64,000 bases of DNA from Terribacillus sp. FSL K6-0262 (lineage in GTDB: Bacteria > Bacillota > Bacilli > Bacillales > Amphibacillaceae). The position numbers and the translations under genes were made by a program. Where the stretch lies: the NCBI RefSeq assembly GCF_037977385.1, contig NZ_CP150277.1, forward strand, positions 1,054,001-1,118,000. The letters run 5' to 3'. Below are positions 8,947-18,416 of the stretch, one piece after another. The notes under the pieces were generated by a model. It had not been told where the DNA came from and searched no databases. It saw only the letters and a program-made list of their open reading frames with translations. Each line of letters starts with the position of its first letter. The first letter of the stretch is position 1.

Positions 8947-8976
8947 AAGAAGACACTTCCATGGAAATGTCTTCTT
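8947..8976 (-). terminator. Terminator of the amidohydrolase gene
   Basis: Stem AAGAAGACA/TGTCTTCTT around CTTCCATGGAAA-type loop bases, followed on the minus strand by TTTAT. It overlaps the stop codon of the gene at 8975. Confidence 0.75.
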
Positions 8977-10396
8977 AGTGTGATTTTTTTCTTTTAATCG
9001 GTGCTGGCTTCGTATCAGCCGGGATCAATGACCTATACGTTTCTCCGCCAAGATTAGCCTCGTGTTCCGCTTTTATTCCTTCGAGCATCTCGGGCTTATC
9101 CAATAATTCCATGGCGGCTGCAGCCAGTACTTTGCTGGTGAACAGCATGCCTTTATGAGCAATCGATGATTTTCCTTGGGTGACAAGCTGCCAGCTATGG
9201 AATGGCGTAGCAAATGCGCAGGTTGTGACATAGATTTGCCCAACAGGGACAAGCCAGCTGACATCGCCGACGTCTGTGGATCCTTTAAAGAAGCCTGGTT
9301 CTGCCGGGAAATCCAGAACACCTTGCGCAATAACCTTATTATCATTTTTCTCTATCATTGCTTTTTCTTCTGTACTGAATGTTTGCTGCACCTCTTTGGC
9401 AAACGTGTATTCCTCTTCCGTATAGCTGGGTGCTTCGGTCGCTTCCAGATGCTTTTGTATCAGCTTTCCTAATGTCGCATTCGGGATCAAGTCAGCTGAC
9501 GAAGCATCGAATTGGATCTTCAATTCGGTACCTGTCATCAGGGCTGCCCCTTTGGCAATATCTTTCACCCGCTCCAGGATCGCTTCGACCTGACTGATTT
9601 TCGGGGCACGGATCTTATAAAGAACCTCTGCATTCGGCTGGACGACATTCGGGCTCATACCGCCAGCGTCAGTTATCGCATAATGCAGCTGCCCCTCCGG
9701 GATGATATGCTCCCGCAGGAAATTAGCTCCGATGTTCATCAGCTCGACCGCATCCAGTGCGCTTCTGCCGAGGTGCGGGCTGAAGGCGGCATGACTGCTT
9801 GTACCAGCAAAACGGAAATACACCTGACATGTCGCAAGCATCCTTGCATGGTAGACCCGGTTTTCGTCCCAAGGATGCCATGTCAGCGCTATATCCACAT
9901 CGTCAAACAGGCCGGCTCGGGCCATGAAGGCTTTTCCGCCTCCCCCTTCTTCTGCTGGACACCCATAATACCGCACTGTTCCCTGCAACCCAGTCTCCTC
10001 CAGCAGCTCCTTCACCGCAATAGCCGCTCCCATTGCACCAGTTCCCAGCAGATTATGCCCGCAGCCATGTCCGTTTCCTCCTTCCGCAATCGGATCCTTT
10101 GCTGCGGTGCCTGCCTGCTGGCTCAAACCAGACAATGCATCGTACTCCCCCAGGAATGCAATGACCGGATATCCGCTTCCGAAGCCACCCACAAATGCCG
10201 TCCCGATGCCTCCTGCTTGCCGCTGCACCTCAAAACCTTCCGCTTCCAAAGTAACTGCCTGTATTTCAGCAGATTGAATCTCTTCGTATCTCGTTTCCGC
10301 AAAGTCCCATATACGGTCACTGACAGAAATCAGTTTGCTGCTTTTACCTTCCAGGATTTCCGATATTCTTTCGTAGACATTCTGGCTTGTTTGCAA
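8975..10396 (-). CDS. M20-family amidohydrolase, AbgB-like
   Basis: Metal-dependent amidohydrolase of the AbgB branch, whose best-known member is part of p-aminobenzoyl-glutamate hydrolase. The substrate here is not shown by sequence. Motifs seen: FLGEYDALSGLSQQAG near 80-95, GNGHGCGHNLLGTGA near 107-121 and CPAEEGGGGKAFMARAG near 145-161 (metal ligands), then a dimerisation domain, then GSTDVGDVSWLVP near 368. It is 473 aa, as expected. The start is TTG 10396 after GGGAGG with 8-base spacing. It follows the PTS EIIA gene in the same direction but behind a terminator, so it is probably separately transcribed. A TATAAT lies just upstream. Confidence 0.85.
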   Translation of the reverse strand: MQTSQNVYERISEILEGKSSKLISVSDRIWDFAETRYEEIQSAEIQAVTLEAEGFEVQRQAGGIGTAFVGGFGSGYPVIAFLGEYDALSGLSQQAGTAAKDPIAEGGNGHGCGHNLLGTGAMGAAIAVKELLEETGLQGTVRYYGCPAEEGGGGKAFMARAGLFDDVDIALTWHPWDENRVYHARMLATCQVYFRFAGTSSHAAFSPHLGRSALDAVELMNIGANFLREHIIPEGQLHYAITDAGGMSPNVVQPNAEVLYKIRAPKISQVEAILERVKDIAKGAALMTGTELKIQFDASSADLIPNATLGKLIQKHLEATEAPSYTEEEYTFAKEVQQTFSTEEKAMIEKNDNKVIAQGVLDFPAEPGFFKGSTDVGDVSWLVPVGQIYVTTCAFATPFHSWQLVTQGKSSIAHKGMLFTSKVLAAAAMELLDKPEMLEGIKAEHEANLGGETYRSLIPADTKPAPIKRKKSH

Positions 10397-10479
10397 ATTA
10401 GTTTCCTCCCGATAGTAGAGTTCACTCTTATTATAGCATTAATGGTCTGAAAATTATGAATACGGTATCAATACGAAAG

Positions 10480-10501
10480 GGCTCAGACTGATGCCTGAGC
10501 C
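10480..10501 (-). terminator. Terminator after the PTS operon
   Basis: Stem GGCTCAG/CTGAGCC with an 8-base loop, followed on the minus strand by CTTTC. The T-run is weak. It lies between the EIIA gene and the amidohydrolase. Confidence 0.55.
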
Positions 10502-10541
10502 TAACTCAATTTATTGATGGGGGCTCTGCTGCTTCATCGCT

Positions 10542-10874
10542 TTACTTTGAAACAGGAAGCAGTTCACTACACAACGCCAAAAACTCACTTGCCATTATCT
10601 TGATTGTTTCACTCGATAGCATCTGATCCTCCGCATGTGCAAGAAGGAGCGAAAATGGCAGCAGTTCTCCTGTAGCTTCTCTCTGGATAAAGGAAACATG
10701 CACTTTATGAATCTGGTTATATGCTTTATCTCCTGATGCCATTGCAGATTTCGCTCCCTCGAAATCTCTTTCCCTTGCCAAGCGCATGGCCTCTACGTAA
10801 TGACTTCGAGCGTCTCCAGCATGCGCTATGATCTGGAAAGCTGCCTGCTGCATTTCTTCTAACGTCTCTTTCAC
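10542..10874 (-). CDS. PTS lactose/cellobiose-type EIIA component
   Basis: Soluble phosphocarrier of the Lac family PTS, which accepts phosphate from HPr and passes it to EIIB. The 110 residues form the expected three-helix protein: MKETLEEMQQAAFQIIAHAG at the N terminus and SLLLAHAEDQML near 76-86, which holds the phosphorylated His80 and the conserved Asp83 of the trimer core. Last gene of the EIIC-GH1-EIIB-EIIA operon, 11 bases after EIIB. ATG follows AGGAGGTGC. Confidence 0.93.
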   Translation of the reverse strand: MKETLEEMQQAAFQIIAHAGDARSHYVEAMRLARERDFEGAKSAMASGDKAYNQIHKVHVSFIQREATGELLPFSLLLAHAEDQMLSSETIKIMASEFLALCSELLPVSK

Positions 10875-10885
10875 CGGAGCACCTC

Positions 10886-11212
10886 CTATTGTCGCTGACT
10901 TGCCAGCTGCAGCGCTTTTTCCAATAATTTTTCCCCATCAGCGGTGCCATACAGCCTTACATCCATTACATCGACAGGGATTCCATATGGCTTTGCCCGC
11001 TTTTCTGTTGCTCGCTTTGCAAATCGAACCTGAGGACCTAGCATGATGACAACCACTTCTTCATGATGAGCTAGTAATTCTTCCTCTATTGCTCCTTCCG
11101 GTATGGCATAAATATAGTATTCGTCTTCTAATGCTTCCGCCGCTTTTTTCATTTTGGACACAACCATCGATGTTGACATACCTGCTGAGCAAGCCAATAG
11201 AATTCGCTTCAT
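10886..11212 (-). CDS. PTS lactose/cellobiose-type EIIB component
   Basis: Cytosolic phosphocarrier that transfers phosphate from EIIA to the incoming sugar. The N-terminal strand and P-loop MKRILLACSAGMSTSMVVSK place the phosphorylated Cys at residue 8. LDEYYIYAIPEG-like strands and VIMLGPQVRF follow the family. 108 aa, full length. The ATG lies 14 bases after the GH1 stop, with GGAGGAAAT upstream. Confidence 0.94.
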   Translation of the reverse strand: MKRILLACSAGMSTSMVVSKMKKAAEALEDEYYIYAIPEGAIEEELLAHHEEVVVIMLGPQVRFAKRATEKRAKPYGIPVDVMDVRLYGTADGEKLLEKALQLASQRQ

Positions 11213-11226
11213 GCTATTTCCTCCTA

Positions 11227-12660
11227 TTATTTGTATTCCTCTTCTATAATGTTCAACGACCTCGACTGAATGACTTGCTGATACCAGTATGCTGATTTCT
11301 TAAGCCTGCGCTGTCGATTTTTCTCCAAATCTATCTCGACCAAGCCATATCTGTTTTTAAACGCATTCATCGGAGATACATTGTCTGTAAATGCCCAAAG
11401 CATATATCCATGGCAATTCGATCCGTCCTTGGTGACACGAAGCGCCTCTTCCAGATGGTCACGAATGAATGCAATTCGGTAGTCATCCTCTATTCTGCCG
11501 TCGTATCCTCGAAAGCGCTGCTCATTTTCTACTCCCATCCCGTTTTCAGCAATAAACCACGGGACGTTTCCATATTCTTCTTTGATTCGTATCCCCATAT
11601 CGTAAATAATAGACGGATAAATCTCCCATCCTCGGTAAGGGTTCATTTCGCGTCCCGGCAAAACGAACTTGTCATAATAATAGGACGGGTGGAAGGGTGT
11701 TTCCTCACGCCACTGATATGCCGGTGTCTTCACCCGATGGGGGTAATACAAATTCAACCCGACTATGTCCACCGTATGCTGCTTGATCACAGCTAAGTCC
11801 GCGTCTTCTGCTTCAAACATGATATTATGCTTCTTCAGCAGCTGCACTAATTCCTCCGGATATGTTCCTTTCAAACTAGGATCCAAGAATACACGATTAT
11901 AAAAAAGATCATAGATTTCTGCCGCTTGCTTATCATGTGATGCCGAACTTCTCGGATAGGTTACTTCTGGATTCAGGATGATTCCGATTCTGCTGTCATC
12001 CCGTTCATTGATTGGCAAAGAACGAAATAATGCAACGACTTTTGCTGAAGCTAAAGCCTTGTGATAATTCCACTGCATCCACTTCTTGGTGTTTTGTTCA
12101 TAAGGGTAGCGAATGGCATCCAAGTAAACCCGTGTTTGAGGGACGATCGGCTCGTTGAAGGTGAACCACAAATCCACCTTCCCTCCAAATCGTTCCAGTG
12201 CACGCTGTGCGTACAGGACAAACAGGTTCACCACTTCATAGGAACTCCATCCGTCATATTTATCCAATAAGTAAGCCGGGACTTCATAATGCTCCAGGCA
12301 GATCATTGGTTTGATTCCTTGGTTCCGTAGCTCGTCAATCATGCTTTCCACATAAGCCGCATACCTTTCATCAACTATCCCTTCCTCATAATCGACAAGA
12401 AACCGGGACCAATTGATGGAAGTACGATAATGTGTCAGTCCGATTTCCTTCATATACCCGATATCTTCCCGATAACGATTATAAAAATCCGTCGCTACAG
12501 CAGGGCCATAGCCATTATGCCAAACATGCCGGTTTTGTTTGTACCATACATCCAAGTAGCTATCCTGGCCTTCTTTCTTTCCGCTCCATCCCTCCGTCTG
12601 CCAGGCTGATGCTGCTGCACCCAATATAAAGTGGTCTGGTATTTGCATCTGCTGTGTCAT
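11227..12660 (-). CDS. GH1 6-phospho-beta-glucosidase
   Basis: Glycoside hydrolase family 1 enzyme (TIM barrel) that should cleave the phosphorylated beta-disaccharide delivered by the PTS next to it. The acid/base Glu is E170 in WFTFNEP and the nucleophile is E372 in FIAENGMG. The N terminus FILGAAASAWQTEG and the C-terminal YGLVEIDL are typical. It is 477 aa. I start at ATG 12660 because AGGAGAGG lies 7 bases before it; the frame extends 7 codons further. Its context (EIIA, EIIB, EIIC) recalls B. subtilis GmuD of the glucomannan operon. Glucoside versus mannoside preference cannot be told. Confidence 0.9.
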   Translation of the reverse strand: MTQQMQIPDHFILGAAASAWQTEGWSGKKEGQDSYLDVWYKQNRHVWHNGYGPAVATDFYNRYREDIGYMKEIGLTHYRTSINWSRFLVDYEEGIVDERYAAYVESMIDELRNQGIKPMICLEHYEVPAYLLDKYDGWSSYEVVNLFVLYAQRALERFGGKVDLWFTFNEPIVPQTRVYLDAIRYPYEQNTKKWMQWNYHKALASAKVVALFRSLPINERDDSRIGIILNPEVTYPRSSASHDKQAAEIYDLFYNRVFLDPSLKGTYPEELVQLLKKHNIMFEAEDADLAVIKQHTVDIVGLNLYYPHRVKTPAYQWREETPFHPSYYYDKFVLPGREMNPYRGWEIYPSIIYDMGIRIKEEYGNVPWFIAENGMGVENEQRFRGYDGRIEDDYRIAFIRDHLEEALRVTKDGSNCHGYMLWAFTDNVSPMNAFKNRYGLVEIDLEKNRQRRLKKSAYWYQQVIQSRSLNIIEEEYK

Positions 12661-12700
12661 CCAATTACCTCTCCTTTTCATACTGTAAGCTGTCTGATAG

Positions 12701-12716
12701 ATGTTCGTATAACTTA
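12701..12716. promoter_or_regulatory. AraR-like box inside the PTS operon
   Basis: ATGTTCGTATAACTTA differs by one base from the araR box at 2402-2417. It sits in the 56-base gap between the EIIC stop codon and the GH1 start. No separate promoter was recognised. Confidence 0.4.
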
Positions 12717-14054
12717 CTACACTACCTTCGTACCAGTTTCATCCGTGGAACCTTCGTCTAATCTTCGTGTACGGTTGGCAATGAAAATGAAAGGCAAGTA
12801 AATCAGAATGGCAGCGGCAATACATATCAATTGTGTGATGACAGCTCCCCAGCTTCCTCCTGTGGACAACCATGCATTGATAATAGGCGGTGTTGTCCAT
12901 GGAACCATGACAACAGCCTTGTCTGCAAATCCGATAACAGTTGCGATATATCCAATCGTTCCCGTGATAAGCGGCGTGATGATGAATGGAATTGCTAAAA
13001 TCGGATTCAGCATGACCGGTACACCAAAAATGACCGGTTCATTGATATTGAATACACCTGGTCCTGCTGATAGCTTTGCGATGCTGCGCATCTCCTGCTT
13101 TTTCCCCGCAATGAATATCGCTGCCAAAAGCCCGATTGTGACACCGGATCCTCCGATGTTCATGTACACATCCCAAAAAGGCATCGTGATAATATTCGGA
13201 ATCTCTTCACCAGCTGCGTACGCGTTCATATTGACGGTGATTGACCCTAGTAAAAGCGGCTCGCGGATAGGCTTGATCATCTGGTTTCCATGGATACCGA
13301 TGACCCAGAAAAATTGAGCAACGAACATTAAAAGTAAGATACCCGGCAAACCTTGAATGGCCGATTCCAGAGGACGCTGAATCACATTATACACCGCTTC
13401 ATGTAAATATATTCCAGTTGTACGATGGAATGCGAACCCGAAGCTGGCAATGATCGTCACCGTGATGATCGATGGAAATAAAGAAGCAAATGATGTCGTT
13501 ACATTCGAAGGAACACTTTCCGGCATTTTTATAGTAAGTTTATCCATTTTAGAAAACCACGTGAACAACTCTACTGATACGAGTGCGATGATCATTCCAA
13601 GGAATAGACTTTTCGGGTCCGAAAACTCCCTTGCCAATACATTGGCCACTTCCTGCAAGGAACCATCCACCTCCAGGAATACCGTGGTCGGGATAACAGA
13701 GATATACGATATCAAGGCCATCAAACCCGGGAACAGCGACTTGAGCCCGTTGATACGGCCAAGTTCAATCCCGATCAGCACCACTGCTGCAATGGTGATG
13801 AAGTTCAATGTCGCATAATTTATCGCGCTCATGATCCCCTGCAGCTCAGCTAGGAATGAAAACATACCGAATGCTGCCAAACCTGTTTCCGGGTCCAGGA
13901 TCATATTCTCGACCAGGACTGCAAATGCTCCTACGATGATGACCGGCATCAAGGTTACGAATGATTGCTTAATTGCCTTGATATGTTTCTGATTGGATAT
14001 GGTATAAGCTACACTTTCCAAGGCACCTGTGAATTTATCCATTTTCTTGCCCAT
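12717..14054 (-). CDS. PTS lactose/cellobiose-type EIIC permease
   Basis: Membrane component that moves the beta-glucoside across the membrane as it is phosphorylated. 445 aa with about ten hydrophobic segments. Family features include FVTLMPVIIVGAFAVLVEN near 28-48, FFWVIGIHGNQMIKPI near 248-263, and GPGVFNINEPVIFGVPVMLN near 330-350, the substrate-site region of the Lac EIIC fold. First structural gene of the operon, transcribed from the weak promoter at 14087-14104. ATG follows GGGGGAG. Confidence 0.94.
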   Translation of the reverse strand: MGKKMDKFTGALESVAYTISNQKHIKAIKQSFVTLMPVIIVGAFAVLVENMILDPETGLAAFGMFSFLAELQGIMSAINYATLNFITIAAVVLIGIELGRINGLKSLFPGLMALISYISVIPTTVFLEVDGSLQEVANVLAREFSDPKSLFLGMIIALVSVELFTWFSKMDKLTIKMPESVPSNVTTSFASLFPSIITVTIIASFGFAFHRTTGIYLHEAVYNVIQRPLESAIQGLPGILLLMFVAQFFWVIGIHGNQMIKPIREPLLLGSITVNMNAYAAGEEIPNIITMPFWDVYMNIGGSGVTIGLLAAIFIAGKKQEMRSIAKLSAGPGVFNINEPVIFGVPVMLNPILAIPFIITPLITGTIGYIATVIGFADKAVVMVPWTTPPIINAWLSTGGSWGAVITQLICIAAAILIYLPFIFIANRTRRLDEGSTDETGTKVV

Positions 14055-14086
14055 CTGACTCTCCCCCTTCGCTTATACCAGAGTCT

Positions 14087-14104
14087 ATTATAAAAGCGCT
14101 TACA
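14087..14104 (-). promoter_or_regulatory. PTS operon promoter overlapped by a cre box
   Basis: On the minus strand TGTAAGCGCTTTTA (14091-14104) matches cre at 13 of 14 positions and runs straight into the -10 TATAAT (14087-14092). No good -35 stands 17 bases upstream, which fits a promoter needing the PRD activator. CcpA binding here would block RNA polymerase. Confidence 0.75.
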
Positions 14105-14150
14105 TTTACATACATTGTTTTTCCTCTTTCATAGGAAAAAGGCTGTACAA

Positions 14151-16022
14151 TCAGTTTAACAGGGGGAAGCAGGCCTCTAAATCCTGCGCTTGAATAAGCT
14201 CTTTCACTTTTTGTCTATCCTCGATAAAAGCAACCATACTTTCGTAAAGCTCCTGCAAATCACCATTATATTGTTTTGGTATACAAAAAAGGAATATGAC
14301 CTGCACAGCATTTCCTCCCCAATCAATGGACTGCTGTAATGTACAGCAAAGCACAACTGGTTCGTCCATGACTGGATAAATAGGGTGCGGCACTGCAACA
14401 TGGTTTTCCTGAAATGTCGGGGCCATTTCTTCCCTTTCCTTTATGAGTGCCAGAAGGTTGGCTGGGACATCAAAGCGCTTCTCCATTTGCTCAACCAGGA
14501 ACTGCAATACATCATCCCTATTGGTGCAGGATAGCTGTAAAAAGATATGATCTGGCGGGATATAGGCTGACAATGTCTGCTTTCTATCGGCGATTATCTG
14601 TTCAATCTGACCTACATCAGACTCCCGGAGCAGTGTATGGACGTTAACAACAGGTGCAGACAGGGAACCTGGCAGAGGCACTGTAGATACAATGAGATCA
14701 ATATCTTCAAGTGACCGTGTTTGCAATTCTGCAGCACTGCATATCCCTGCAATATCCATTCTGCCATTAAATCGCGCTTGCAGTTTATAATACAACAGCT
14801 GCGAACTGGCTATCCCCGTCGCACATACAACCAAAGCCTGCTTCTTCACTCGCTGACTTTCCTGCCTTTCCATCGCAGCTCCTACATGTAAGGCCAAGTA
14901 GCCTAATTCATCCTCATTGATTGCCGCATCCGTCAGTTCCTGCAGCTTTTTCCCCATCAATACGCTGGCATCGAATGCTTTTGGATATGATTGCTTAATC
15001 TCAGAAAGCATCGGGTTCCGAATCGTTAGTCCATATTTGAAGCGATTTAATGCTGGCCTTAGATGCAGGGCAAGGCCACTGAGAAGCTTTTTATCTGCAG
15101 AGAGGGAAAGCTGCATATGCTCGTCTGCTACACGAAGCAGTGCTGCTGAAATCTCTATGATATTGGGATCCACTATCTTTTCAAAGTCCTTCATGCCATT
15201 TTCTTCATAGGAAACTGATTTAGCTCCCAGTAAATGCATAGTCATGTACACAATTTCATCTTGAGGAAGTTTTACTCCCAATATATTTTCCAAGCTTTTT
15301 GCTAGCTTTTCAGCAACTTGATATTCCTTCAGTCGGGAAAGATTTTCTTTATCTGATGGTGATATATCCGCTACCAAACCTGCATCCATCCGTTCACTGG
15401 CAATCCAAATATGGATGACAAGATTTTCGATGCCGATCTCCGTTACCAACGCACCTTCTTCCTCGAGCACTGAAACGACCAATTGCCGCAGCTGTTGATA
15501 CAATTGCCCCTTCAGCCCCGGTACAATTGAATCTGCTTCAAGATAGGAACGATACACATTTCGCAGCTGTCTCTCAGATCCAATAATACGAATCCCATAT
15601 CTTGGCTTGGTGATAACCTTAAGCCCCCTGGATTCCAATTCTTTTTTAAGCACTCTCAGATCGTTTTTAATAGTGGATTCGCTGACATATAATGTATCTG
15701 CAGCATCCACCAATTTCAGGAAAGTTTTTCTTTTTAAAAGCAAGAGTGCTAATTTTGACAAACGATCTGATTGATCCTCCAGCTCTAATGCCTGCATTTT
15801 CATCCTTTTATATGCCTCTGGATCTTCCACAGTCAGCTTATAGCCCTTACCTCTTTTCGAATCGATGGACGCTCCGAAAGCTGGTAACGTACTGGTAAGC
15901 ACACGTATATCAGCCCTTACTGTCCTCGCTGTAACGCCTAGCATGCCTGCAATCCGTTTACCGGTATTTCTGTCGCCATGCTCGAGCAACTCAAGAATTT
16001 CAATCTGTCTTTTTGACAGCAA
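14151..16022 (-). CDS. PRD-domain transcriptional activator, LicR/BglG type
   Basis: Probable activator of the PTS operon just downstream. Domains in order: winged helix (1-65, KRQIEILELLEHGDRNTGKR), second HTH-like region (80-160), PRD1 (about 180-290), PRD2 (about 295-400), an EIIB-like domain (about 405-490, VCATGIASSQLLYYK) and an EIIA-like domain (about 500-620, with His in NHVAVPHPIYP). Phosphorylation of these histidines by the PTS normally sets activity. 623 aa is full length for LicR-type proteins. The start is TTG 16022, 7 bases after AGAGGTGAT. Confidence 0.92.
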   Translation of the reverse strand: MLSKRQIEILELLEHGDRNTGKRIAGMLGVTARTVRADIRVLTSTLPAFGASIDSKRGKGYKLTVEDPEAYKRMKMQALELEDQSDRLSKLALLLLKRKTFLKLVDAADTLYVSESTIKNDLRVLKKELESRGLKVITKPRYGIRIIGSERQLRNVYRSYLEADSIVPGLKGQLYQQLRQLVVSVLEEEGALVTEIGIENLVIHIWIASERMDAGLVADISPSDKENLSRLKEYQVAEKLAKSLENILGVKLPQDEIVYMTMHLLGAKSVSYEENGMKDFEKIVDPNIIEISAALLRVADEHMQLSLSADKKLLSGLALHLRPALNRFKYGLTIRNPMLSEIKQSYPKAFDASVLMGKKLQELTDAAINEDELGYLALHVGAAMERQESQRVKKQALVVCATGIASSQLLYYKLQARFNGRMDIAGICSAAELQTRSLEDIDLIVSTVPLPGSLSAPVVNVHTLLRESDVGQIEQIIADRKQTLSAYIPPDHIFLQLSCTNRDDVLQFLVEQMEKRFDVPANLLALIKEREEMAPTFQENHVAVPHPIYPVMDEPVVLCCTLQQSIDWGGNAVQVIFLFCIPKQYNGDLQELYESMVAFIEDRQKVKELIQAQDLEACFPLLN

Positions 16023-16195
16023 ATTCTATCACCTCTTTCAATGGACATTATTATCCAGCTCAGACTTTCTGTCAGATAGTTTACTATTAATGATTGCTAA
16101 TAACATCAGCAACACGGCTTGCTTCCCGATCCGTGTATCGGTGACTAAAAAGATACGGACTGTTTTTTCATTATGGCACCTGCTTATATTGATTT

Positions 16196-16624
16196 TTAGA
16201 CTTCCCGGCTAAGAAACATGATCCTTTCGATTTCCTGGAATCCGTTTCGTTTATAAAAGGTCTCGGCAGGTAACCCCCGGTCTGTCAGCAAGGTTATCGT
16301 CTTGGTGTCGGTTGTCTGAAGCAGATAGTCCAATAATGCCTTCCCGATGCCTTTATCCTGCTGATCAGCCCGTACACACATCTCGTTGATAAAGAATTCA
16401 TCACCAGACCACCACTTCCTTTTCGCTCCAAAGATAAAGCCGATGACTTCCTTCCCTTCAATAGCCACAATACCCGTAAAGCCTGGCGTTTGATAAAAAT
16501 CCATCAAATAAGCACTTGCAGTTTCCGCTGTCCAGGCTTCATTCCACGGGGCTTCCTTAAAGACCATGGCAAATGTATCGCTGCATGATTCCAAATCCTC
16601 TTCCTTACAAATGCGTATCTCCAT
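16196..16624 (-). CDS. GNAT-family N-acetyltransferase
   Basis: Acetyl-CoA-dependent acyltransferase of unknown substrate, 142 aa. MEIRICKEEDLESCSDTFAMV opens the fold and RADQQDKGIGKALLDYLL near 90-107 is the acetyl-CoA-binding motif A. ETFYKRNGFQEIE near the C terminus is motif B. The start ATG 16624 follows GAGGAGGG. It overlaps the stop region of the preceding GNAT by context (upstream gene ends at 16636), so the two are probably co-transcribed. Confidence 0.82.
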   Translation of the reverse strand: MEIRICKEEDLESCSDTFAMVFKEAPWNEAWTAETASAYLMDFYQTPGFTGIVAIEGKEVIGFIFGAKRKWWSGDEFFINEMCVRADQQDKGIGKALLDYLLQTTDTKTITLLTDRGLPAETFYKRNGFQEIERIMFLSREV

Positions 16625-16635
16625 GATATCCCTCC

Positions 16636-17103
16636 TCATAGCTTCTTCGTCTTCATCATGGAAGCTGTCTCATATCCCAGCCGTTTGTATAAATGCTGCG
16701 CAGCTTCATTAGCCGCAAATACGTTCAATGCCAGATTGCCGATGCCTTCATGCTTTGCCGCCTCTTCCATATGTGTCAGTGCTGCACTGGCGTAGCCCAT
16801 TTTACGGAATGCTTCCTCTATGTAGATATGGTAAATGAATATCCTGTCCCTTTCCTTTTGGGTGTTATACCAGATAACACCGACATTCGCTTCCTTTTCG
16901 GCACAGAAAATATACCCAATATATTGATCCTTCTTTCTATTTTCTTCCGCTAATAAAGTATGCAGCTGCGTTTTTGCATCATGAAGAGCTGCTTCTTTCG
17001 GAATACCCGTATTGCTGGATACATTTTCAGCATAGCTGGGAATCATGAATTCCATATAACGCTGCACTTGTTCCGTATCCATCTCTTTGAACATGATCGA
17101 CAT
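16636..17103 (-). CDS. GNAT-family N-acetyltransferase
   Basis: Acetyltransferase, 155 aa, substrate unknown. IFIYHIYIEEAFRKMGYASA near 80-100 is the acetyl-CoA motif with the R/KxxGxA core, and AAQHLYKRLGYE is the C-terminal motif. The first in-frame ATG is at 17118, but the ATG at 17103 follows GAGGAG and is preferred. First gene of a likely two-gene unit. Confidence 0.82.
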   Translation of the reverse strand: MSIMFKEMDTEQVQRYMEFMIPSYAENVSSNTGIPKEAALHDAKTQLHTLLAEENRKKDQYIGYIFCAEKEANVGVIWYNTQKERDRIFIYHIYIEEAFRKMGYASAALTHMEEAAKHEGIGNLALNVFAANEAAQHLYKRLGYETASMMKTKKL

Positions 17104-17233
17104 GTAGGTTCTCCTCATTTTTACAATTTTTTCTTTTCATATTACAGGAATGGGCTGCAGAAGAGAACCTGTACCCTGCTTTAAAAATGGCCATTCCCGC
17201 TTAGAAATGACCTGAAGAATGATATAAAACCTA

Positions 17234-17950
17234 TTATTCTGCCGAAAACAAATGTTTCAAATACCCTTCCCGATTTTGCAGAAACCCTTTCGTGATCTGA
17301 TAATGCTCCGTCTCTTCATAGTCAATCGATTGTATACCTTCCTCACTGAAATGAAGGATTTCCGCTCCAGGATAGCCGAGCAGGATTGGTGAATGTGTCG
17401 CAATGATGAATTGCACTTCCCCTGATTTCTCCAGGTCATGGATGATGCGCAGAAATGTCAGCTGCCGCTGCGGAGACAATGCTGCCTCCGGCTCATCAAG
17501 CAAATATATGGCTTTGCCGCCGAAACGATTTTGAAATAAGGAAAGAAACGCTTCACCATGGGATTGATGGTGCAGCGACTTGCCTCCATAGGCATCCCAA
17601 GACCCTATCTCATCAATATGAGAAGCAAAATGATAGAATGATTCAGCCCGCAAAAAGAAGCCATTCGTGACCTTCGGCAGCCAGGACAGTCGGATATCAT
17701 CCGCCAGGGCCGCTTCGGAAGCGTCCACTTCATATATATTATTCCGTCCTCCCCCAGCAGTATTGAATCCGCATATATCGGCTATCGCCTCCATCAATGT
17801 CGATTTCCCGCTCCCATTCTCCCCGACGAAGAAAGTCACGGGCTTTGCCAATTCCAGTTCATCGAGCTGCTGGATCGCTGGTATGGAATAAGGATAGGCA
17901 TGCGGGTGGTGTTTGCCGTCACGCAACAGCTTCACTCTTTTTAAAAACAA
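17234..17950 (-). CDS. Predicted AAA/ABC-type ATPase (COG3910-like)
   Basis: Stand-alone ATPase of about 238 aa whose role is not known. Walker A is GENGSGKST (43-51). The ABC-like signature region is followed by Walker B AIYLLDEPEAALSPQ and the switch His in IIATHSPILLG. There is no membrane domain and no partner gene. I choose TTG 17950 (LFLKRVKLLRDG), because AAGGAG lies 9 bases upstream and related proteins begin with FLKxVxLxRD. The frame opens further upstream at 18019, but the extra 23 residues look unlike the family. Confidence 0.75.
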   Translation of the reverse strand: MFLKRVKLLRDGKHHPHAYPYSIPAIQQLDELELAKPVTFFVGENGSGKSTLMEAIADICGFNTAGGGRNNIYEVDASEAALADDIRLSWLPKVTNGFFLRAESFYHFASHIDEIGSWDAYGGKSLHHQSHGEAFLSLFQNRFGGKAIYLLDEPEAALSPQRQLTFLRIIHDLEKSGEVQFIIATHSPILLGYPGAEILHFSEEGIQSIDYEETEHYQITKGFLQNREGYLKHLFSAE

Positions 17951-18416
17951 AGTACACAGCTCCTTTGTCCAGTATCTTTTTATCTGGTAAAACAAACAAA
18001 ATGAATAAGCAAGAAGCACATGCAGTATATCATTAATGCGAAGTCATTAATCTCCGTGCATACTCAATAATTTCTTATCTGATTGCTATGATAGGATAAT
18101 TCTACATCTTCTTATTCTAAGGCGTACATAGCCGATTGCACATCGCCCAGACATCTTTCAAAACCTTACGACTAACGATATTCCACTTTTTTCTTCATTC
18201 TCCTGCGTCTCTCGGATCACCTGCTTCGCGCCGTAACTTGCCTAAGATGAATCCAGGCAATGATGGCGGACATATAATCGGGATATTCACATTAAATGAA
18301 ATAAGGCTGCTGCGCCCCGAATGAATCCGGCAGCACGGCAGCCTTCACTGTCCCTTGAATTGGACAAGCTTCACATAATCCGCAGAAACTCGTCAAATAT
18401 CCGTCACCTGGTTCTC
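17951..18416. other. Intergenic stretch, no gene seen
   Basis: Upstream of the ATPase I find no further coding frame with a ribosome binding site. At 18306-18343 the minus strand can form AAGGCTGCCGTGCTGCC with GGCGCAGCAGCCTT, a possible terminator for the monooxygenase gene, with a short T-rich tail. Confidence 0.4.
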
